Assembly (NCBI GenBank): GCA_028023455.1
Contig: JAQFVV010006294.1
Coordinates: forward strand, 4,367,001 to 4,431,000
DNA length: 64,000 bases
Direction: 5' to 3'
Origin: Epiperipatus broadwayi
Taxonomy: Eukaryota > Onychophora > Udeonychophora > Euonychophora > Peripatidae
Shown here piece by piece: positions 57,070-64,000 of this stretch. The notes beneath the pieces were generated by a model. The model saw only the letters and a program-made list of their open reading frames with translations. It ran no database searches and was not told where the DNA came from. Both the position numbers and the translations under genes were made by a program. Within the stretch, counting starts at the first letter, position 1. Every line of letters begins with the position of its first letter.

Positions 57070-57400
57070 CACGTAGATTTCAAAACTGCTTTTGATTACA
57101 GAAATTGAACCTATTTAGTTCATACATAAAAAAAATACTCCCAGAACATATATATACATTATAGCACAAGTTGTATCCAGCTACTTAGCAATATGAGAAT
57201 AGCATATAAAAATTACATGAAGATATAACAATTTTAAAAAGAGAGGAATACATCAGAAGTTTTTTTCAACTTGTTTTTTTTTCAATATATATTAACTGAA
57301 TTAGTCCATCCCTCTCTCACTTAATGTTTTGTGTGATAACAATAGTATATGCAGATGATGTAATGATAGATACTTTTTCAAAACATAGTCTATAGTCAAA
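57070..57400 (+). pseudogene. LINE reverse transcriptase remnant with YADD box
   Basis: VDFKTAFDY at 57,073-57,099 is RT motif A. KRGIHQKFFST (about 57,240-57,275) is like motif B (GVRQG..FSP). IVYADDVMI at 57,342-57,368 is motif C with both catalytic aspartates kept. The spacing fits a reverse transcriptase, but frameshifts and stops separate the blocks. Confidence 0.7.
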
Positions 57401-58029
57401 TTAATTATTTGAATCTGAATGCCACCTTTATAATATTTCTAGAGATATTATTTAACATCTCCAATGTAAAAATAAATTGCCTGTTTTATAAGGTTATAAT
57501 CAATTTTAAAATTTTTTAATCTCAGTTGCCTACATGAACTAACCAAGATGAAATGCTAAATTACTACATTCTTTGAATTAATTTATCCTTAAATAGCAAA
57601 AGAAACTCTATATTATTAGCTACATCTCACCTATTTTTAAACTACGTAGAGCTTGATTTGATTGCAAAATTTAAGCAATATGCATAAATTCAAAATTCAT
57701 GATATCAATTGTTAATGTGACTATTATATTTTTAGCAGACCATATTGCTCTATCAGAAGATCTGGATATATGTTACATGTGAAGACCCATATAATGCCTT
57801 AAATCTCATTCTAAAAGTCCTCTATATCCATGATTTTTGAATCCATACTTTCATTTATCCAAGATTCCAAAAAAAATTTAGTATGTATGTGCAAGTAAAT
57901 TTAAATTATCCAGCAAGAGTCCTTTTATTGTCCAACATCCTTTGAAAAAGGTGCTGAGCACCAAAACTGCATTTAATTATTTAACGAAAAAATATTTTGA
58001 AGTTTTCTTCCATGCAAAAAGCATTTATA

Positions 58030-58440
58030 TTAATGCATAAAAAATCCGCCGGATGAACATAGTTTCTTAATGAATAGGGCTGACAGTTTAGCCTCAAATG
58101 ATCATTTAATTCGAACCCCCAGTATTCTCCGGGCTACCCCTCCGCCTCTAGAGGGTAGTCATTAGCTCTACCATCTATCGCGGTAGGTCAAATCCCAGGC
58201 TAATTCAGGAATAATTCAAACTAGGATTATATTAACTTCCCAGATCATGTTCTGGACCTTAATAGTGAACTAACTGCTTAAATTAACCAGACATTAGGAG
58301 TGTTTGGTCTTGATATATGGTAACAGTCACCATCAGGAAGATTTTGGCACCTTTTGTTGTCAATCGGAATGGTGTTCATTGACAAATGTTAAATTATTAC
58401 AACATGCATTTCGCCATCCTCACAATTTCACAGACTAAAT
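58030..58440 (-). repeat. Candidate tRNA-derived SINE with unusual GC-rich head
   Basis: On the minus strand, TAGATGGTAGAGCTA (58,163-58,177) is A-box-like and GGGTTCGAATTA (58,107-58,118) is a good B-box, separated by a GC-rich 44-base segment (GAGGCGGAGGGGTAGCCCGG). The box spacing is greater than in an ordinary tRNA. Sequence on both sides up to 58,440 is less AT-rich than the surroundings and may be the SINE body. It is not related by sequence to S1 or S2. Confidence 0.45.
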
Positions 58441-58449
58441 ATTACTCAT

Positions 58450-59280
58450 CTACATAACCATGCTTTTTAATTTTTCAGTTTATTTTACAACAAATAATTT
58501 CAATATATGTATACTAATATTTCATGCTTTCTATTGTATATAATAAAATTATTGGGAAAAAAAAAAGATTTTAATTTTTACAGTTCATATTCTGGACACT
58601 GCAAAATATGTTACTATTAAATAACTAATACAATACTTTTCAGCAAAGATTCTTTCTAATTTAATTCCATATCAGTCATTCATTGTTTCTCTTTCATCAA
58701 AAGAAGAATGTTTTTTAAAAGAAAAAAGTAAAAGATGCTTAACTGTCTAGCTATTTCTATTTGTTTTTTCATTTAATTTTTAAAAAAGAAAAAAATAAAG
58801 GATGTCATCTTTTTTTAGCATATATATATATTTAAAGATTTAGAATTAACTATTATGAAAATGCTAATTATAGTTTTATATTTTTTGTTAATTATTTTTG
58901 TTCAATTTTTTTTCCTGATGAAGAAAATTTTTAAATTATATTTTAGGCATGTATATTTGTTATATATGTTGAAAACGTCCAACATGAATGTGTGTTAATG
59001 ATAGATATTATATATAGTTTGTTATTATTCTCAAATGTCTGTTTCTGTGACTAAACTGAACTAAATATCGTGAATATTGGAGGAACTACTTACAGTATAC
59101 TAATATGCACTATATGCAATATAAAGAGGGGAAAAAAAATCGAACTGATTTGTCAGTGCAAAGAATAAATTTCCTTATGTTTAAAACATATATGCCTACA
59201 GTTTAAGGCAAGAATATCATAATGTAAAAATTGTGTGTATACATATGTAATAATATCTAAGGATTTTACAAAGAAAATTT
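58450..59280. other. AT-rich DNA without a gene
   Basis: No recognised feature apart from A/T runs and short TA repeats. Confidence 0.5.
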
Positions 59281-59289
59281 GAAGTCTGT

Positions 59290-59405
59290 AAAGTCTGGTG
59301 CAGTGGTAGAGTGGCAAACTCTGGACCTCAAAGTCCACCAATCATAGCCCAGTTCTATAGCTTCTGCTGTTCAAACTTTTTATGAATTCCAAGTGGCAAG
59401 TTCAG
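59290..59405 (+). repeat. tRNA-derived SINE, family S2 head
   Basis: TCTGGTGCAGTGGTAGAGTG is a good A-box, and AGCCCAGTTCTATAGC stands in the B-box position. It continues CTGTTCAAACTTTTTATGAA and TTCCAAGTGGCAAG, like the S2 body, but lacks the AATAAA end. A tRNA pseudogene is the alternative. Confidence 0.55.
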
Positions 59406-60079
59406 AATTTGTTGATGAGAGTTGGGTTTTTTTCTTCAGTTTTGAAAGTTTTTCTGTTGAAAATGTTTGCTGGTTGTAAGCTAGCAAATCACTGCTTATA
59501 TTAATCTAGATTCTCTAAATCTTGGGGGGGGGGATACTAACTACTGTAGAGTCTTTTTTTATTAGGTATTTAAATTTCTGTATAGATCCCCATTGATTAT
59601 AAAAATCTTGAGATACAAAGTTCATGTGTTTACTGCAATATGATCTAGCATCAAGTGAGTTGTAGAAAGCATGAAAGAGCATATTTTACTCTGATTTACT
59701 TTGTTACATAGGATGAAATATGAAAATAAAATTAGGTTTTATTTTTTTAAATAAGGATTAGATTATTTTATTGAAAAATGGGCAAATATCAGTCAAATAT
59801 AAGTAGCTTTTGTTTGAAAGTATGTCAGATTATATGAGCTGACAAAGAAATAGAACAGATAATCATTCACATAGTGAACAATTAGAAAGCATCCAAAAAC
59901 ATATTCAATCCAAATATTTATAAATGAGAATAGGATTTCATGTGCTTCATAAATATTATTGCTTCCCAAAGAGGAATTTTATTACCCAAATATGGATGAA
60001 AAATCATCCTCAGACAATTGATCTTATTTAAAATTGTTAACATTCACAGAATCAAATATTTTATCATATACCATACTCC

Positions 60080-60240
60080 ATTTGAATTATAAAGATGATT
60101 TGATATGTCTGGACTGAACATACTTATATCATCAATATTGATTTGTACTCCTTTTAAAAATCTTTGCAATAATGACTGATAGAAAATGTTTGCATTGAGA
60201 TCATGCCCATAGACCTAAATAAGTATTCTGAGAATTTTAT
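60080..60240 (-). pseudogene. Gypsy-type retrotransposon RT remnant
   Basis: Minus strand, across frame changes: EYLFRSMGMISM resembles the (Y)RF.RLPFG(L/I)..A block. It is followed by GVQINIDDISMFSPDISNHL, which matches V.IDDI.(I/V)(F/W)S....HL, the catalytic block of Ty3/Gypsy RTs (IDDI at 60,125-60,139). Only the centre of the RT is recognisable. No LTRs were found. Confidence 0.5.
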
Positions 60241-60249
60241 AACTAAGAT

Positions 60250-62745
60250 GTTAATGGTCTCTCTCCATAGATAAAAACAAGTGCAATAGGAAAAATTTAA
60301 TAGAGGGCTTTCTAAAAACCTAGCAACAGGAATTTTTATCATAACCTAATGAGATTTAGTGATGATTTTATGTTCACTGGTTTTATAAATATAAAAATTA
60401 AATAAAAGACAAAGGTTTTGGAATATCAAGAAACAACTGTTGAATATTTTCATAAAGAGATGTATAAATTTATTATTTGAGGAAATTTTATTATGATTAA
60501 TTTAAGTAGAAGATTTGCTATATCATTTGTTATTTAAATAACATTATTCCTGTAAAATAAAGACATTTTAATAGTCAAAAAAACTTTTTTTACTCTTATG
60601 AAAAACACATTTATGAGAAATATGATTTATTTGAAATTATTTTAATAATATCTGCCTAATTATGGAAAAAAATTTCAGGTAGCAGATTTGTTAATTTCTG
60701 TGATAGGGAAACAGTATAATAATAAAAAAGAGCAAATGACATCAGATAATCAGTATAGAGGATGATCTTTTTATAAGGAGAGTAGTCCACAAGCTAAAAT
60801 TTTGCTGATCAAATTGTAAGCTGCTAATTCAAGGACAAGCATTTGATGTCATCAAAAGTTATTTCAATGTTTAAATGAATGACAAAGCAAGAATTATCTT
60901 ATGTCAATGATGATCATGTAATGCAAAGTAGCCAGGTGAAAACCTTAAGGATTGAGTGAACTTTTTGAAGTAGTATGTAATATAGAAATTGGAAATTGAA
61001 GATTTGTTAGCAATAAAGATTTAAAATTATTGTTCTTATTAAAAATAGCTATAATCTACCTGTTTACATTTGGTATATTATGGAAATGATTTTTCAAACT
61101 ATCACACATCAATGTTAGGATGTAATTATCTTAAATAGAATGCTAGTAATCATGGAGAATGTTAAGATGGCTGCTAAATTTAATTCTTGGTCTGTGGTCA
61201 ACTTCATTCAATGAAAAGAAATGTTGCATTACCTGAGTATGTCCTTCAATTCCAGGAATTAGATGCTAGTGAAAATAGTGTTTACACCTAAAGTATTAAT
61301 GAGGTAATCATCCAAAATGAAATCTTGGCTGCTTGGTATAATAATCAATCAAAATCTTACATAATTTATTGTACAAAAAAATTGGCGGGCACTCTCTTGT
61401 CAATAATTGTTTTAAAATCATAGGTGATCGAGCCATAGTTAAAACTTATTCTTTAAATAAACCAATTATTGGCCATGCCTAAATTACAGTTTGAGCTTAT
61501 GAGTCTGATTTTTAAATCTGCAGATTACTAGCACAAGTTCAATTTATATATCATAGGAAGGAGAGTTTTTCATTTTTAAGTATCTATGATAGTGAATCTT
61601 GTTAGTTTGTGTATTTTTAATAATTAATAATGTGATTTATATAGATGTAAAATTGTGGCTACTCTTCACATATGCACTAGAAATTATCACATGTAATTTA
61701 AAACAAGAAATTTTCTTTTCCCTTTGATACATAACTGAATTTATGCAATATGCAGATTTAAAAATCAGACTTGTAATAAGTTTAAGCTTTAATTTATGTA
61801 TTGTCGGTTTATTCAAGGAATAAGCTGTAACCTCACACGGACCCCCTAAGGTTTTAAAACCTTTATTAACAGGAAAGTGCATGTCAATTTTTCAGCACAT
61901 GTATGAAAAGTAGTTCCTTCCATATATTTGTGCATATATATATAAAGTTAAGAGCATGCTAATAAATTGTAAACAAGCTTTTTTTCTATGTCATGTGACA
62001 TCTGACTTTCTATTATATATATAAATTACCATATTAGTAATTATTATAATTTTAATGGACAATTAAGTGATTTTTCTAAATTCTTGTGTGAATATTTTTA
62101 TTAATAATGGAGACAATGTTAAGCTTCTTAGAGATATCTTGCATTAATTTTGTAGTACAGCATAATTTTATATTATCTGGAAGACCAGTCATTAAAAATA
62201 TGTGTGTCCCAAATGCTTTTAAAATCTGTACTCAGTATATTCCATGGAACAGTGCCTATCAAATCTCATATTAATCTCAACATAAGATTTATTTCGTAGT
62301 TCAGAGTAATAATTTCTTCATTCATTTTGTAAATTTATAATAAATGACAACATCTTAACACTACTAAATGCTTAGTATTGACTTAATATTGATAGAATTT
62401 ATTTAATTAAATGATCATTTGATCTAATATTATATAAATAACAAAAATAACCAATATTGTAGTAAATATATTTCATGAAATTGGTATTGCTTATTTCACA
62501 TTTAACCCATTAGCCAGATTTTGATTCAATCCCTGGAAATGAAATTTGGAATTGTCTGTTAACATTTCCTTCTCTGGTTAAATTTCAAAATTAAAAATAA
62601 ATTTGCATATTTATATTTATTTATTACTGAAATAAATAAAATAATCAAATGATGGGCTGCAATTAGTGGCACAACTAAAAAAATTGGGCCTGAAGGCAGA
62701 CATTTGTGAGATATAGTTAATAATTGTTTTCATGTGAATATATTT
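60250..62745. other. AT-rich DNA without a supported gene
   Basis: It may include further parts of the Gypsy remnant, but nothing could be aligned by eye with confidence. Short frames here have no motif. Confidence 0.4.
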
Positions 62746-62754
62746 TAATCAACT

Positions 62755-62900
62755 TGCTATAGATTTTCAAGTTTATGGGTTCCTGGACTGCATGTACCCA
62801 TGACTCGGTAATTATGCTACTGGCTGTAATCCATAGAACTTGATATCCAGAGTCAATCATTCTCTTGTGGCACCAAACCATATTGGTCATTATTTTAAAT
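62755..62900 (-). repeat. Possible S2 SINE head (diverged)
   Basis: The minus strand begins GGTTTGGTGCCACAAGAGAA and later CAAGTTCTATGGATTACAGC, which resembles the head and B-box region of S2 copies at 22.8 and 59.3 kb. The 3' signature is absent. Confidence 0.3.
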
Positions 62901-63479
62901 GCTCATAGGAAAAAAAATGAGCACATTATATAGATGGCTGTTAAATAAAACTATTTACTGCGTTGCATTGATCTTTACACAATTTTAAAAAACTCTAATG
63001 AAAAACCAGGAGAGGGGAGATAATTCCATATTGTCTGGATAAGCTGCTTCTGCTTTTTGTTATTTCTAGGACTAAAATTATAGTTGTAAATAATTTGTGA
63101 TTTTGTCATTTCATTTTTATCCTGGTTTTTCCATTCATAAAATAACTTCACTTGTGTTCTGCTAACTGAAATCATCCTCTAGATGGTGAATGCATTGTAG
63201 GTCATGCCTCTGCTGCTAAATGCCTCTTGTAGGGACTCTCTGCACCAGTCTGTCAACCATTGCCATCAAGAGAAAGTCATGTTGTGACATAATAAATGTT
63301 TATGTTAAGTGTATCTCACTTATTTGTCAATTTTGTAATTGCTGAAAAGTAGGAACAATGTAAAATTCTGTTTCTGTTAGAGAAAAGGACAGGGAAAACA
63401 GTTGTAATGAATGAAAATGCTTACAGCAAGCTGCTCTGAGGAAAACACAAGTTTATGTGTCATTTAATTTGAGTATCAA

Positions 63480-63960
63480 ATTCACATTCCAAAAAAGGGT
63501 AGCGAGTGAAGGTCAATATCAAAATGATGCTAATTTTTGGGGGGATGCAAATGGCCTCATTCATTCAGAATTCATTTGTAATGGTCAACAGTTTTATCTA
63601 CATGTTGTGAAAAGTTTGCATTATGCAATAAAATGAAAATGTGTTGTAACAAAGTGGACAGGGTATAAGCTTCACCACAACACACCAGTGCATAAAACCT
63701 TGAATGTGGTATAATTTTTAATTAAAAACAGCATGTCCCAGCTTATCCATAAGTCATATTCATGTGATCTTGCTTCATATGACTTCTTTTTAGTCCCCCA
63801 AATGAAAAAATGTCCCAAAAGAAAAATATTTGCTGATTTGGAAATGGTAAAAAACAACAACAGAAGCATTAAAAGGCATCACTGTGTAAAAGTTTCAGAT
63901 CTACTTTTGTTTAGATTGGTGAAATGGACAGTACTTTGAAGGAGAGTCAACTTATAATAC
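63480..63960 (+). pseudogene. Mariner (Tc1/mariner) transposase remnant
   Basis: Translated fragments follow mariner order: KMMLI..., IHSEF...GQQFYLHVVKSLHYAI, then KLHHNTPVHKTLNVV, then SYSCDLASYDFFLVPQMKKC, KRKIFADLEMVKN and finally NGQYFEGES. Intact mariner transposases have HHDNAPAH and YSPDLAP.D.FLFP at these places. The catalytic Asp of HHDN is missing, and stops and frameshifts separate the parts, so it is dead. The 68-codon frame at 63,733-63,939 is the best-preserved piece. Terminal repeats were not identified, and the N-terminal half is missing or too decayed. Confidence 0.75.
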
Positions 63961-64000
63961 CTAAAAATAAACACACTTTTTTATTACAAAATTCTGATTA

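Noticed and set aside
1-64000. CRISPR array or bacterial operon structure
   Set aside because: There are no regularly spaced repeats with unique spacers, no dense coding and no ribosome-binding sites. The DNA is eukaryotic in character.

Overview
This window looks like AT-rich, intergenic or intronic DNA from an animal genome. No open reading frame behaves like a complete gene: the longest is 121 codons, most others are 60 to 80 codons, AT-biased and without a recognisable domain. The repeat content (two tRNA-derived SINE families, broken non-LTR reverse transcriptases, a Gypsy-type RT remnant, a mariner remnant, CCCTAA-like interstitial repeats and many fold-back repeats) fits a large metazoan genome. 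A mollusc, perhaps a cephalopod, is my best guess, but that is an inference from the style of the repeats and not a proof.

The most striking content is a set of short interspersed elements carrying hammerhead-ribozyme cores. The core consensus CUGANGA / stem II / GAAAC occurs repeatedly, usually in elements with long inverted arms. In the copies at 54.8 kb, 4.87 kb and 28.55 kb (minus strand), the whole type I fold can be drawn: stem II, a palindromic stem III (ACUAGU), a GUC cleavage triplet and a stem I with an internal loop. A second, unrelated family at 40.45 kb also folds completely, with a palindromic ACGU stem III and a GUU triplet. Two further families (8.5 kb, 27.2 kb) and older copies (1.7, 2.45, 31.7, 54.2 kb) keep recognisable cores. 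Six of these elements are bounded by target-site duplications of 14 to 18 bp, so they are mobile insertions. The closest known parallels are hammerheads in Penelope-like retroelements and small non-autonomous retrozyme or SINE-like repeats of animals.

Layout: 0-5 kb, fold-back repeats including two hammerhead elements. 6.4-7.3 kb, a CpG-retaining zone, then a SINE. 8.4-10 kb, a hammerhead inverted pair and a complex inverted/direct repeat. 10-16 kb, mostly featureless with SINEs at 15.1 and 16.0 kb. 16.9-17.8 kb, a hammerhead-derived hairpin and an old tandem duplication. 18-25 kb, SINEs and short tandem repeats. 25.5-26.4 kb, a CpG-rich element with terminal inverted repeats and telomere-like repeats. 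27-32 kb, three hammerhead elements. 32.5-38.2 kb, a CpG-retaining, repeat-poor block containing the only candidate promoter and first coding exon (33,065-33,175). 39.7-43.3 kb, LINE remnants around the hammerhead fold-back and a 115-bp hairpin. 49.9-50.6 kb, another LINE RT. 53.7-55.2 kb, two hammerhead elements and the longest ORF. 57-64 kb, LINE, Gypsy and mariner remnants plus tRNA-like SINE heads.

If the exon at 33.07 kb is real, the right half of the window may be its first intron, and the fold-back repeats there would be transcribed as long double-stranded and possibly self-cleaving RNA.
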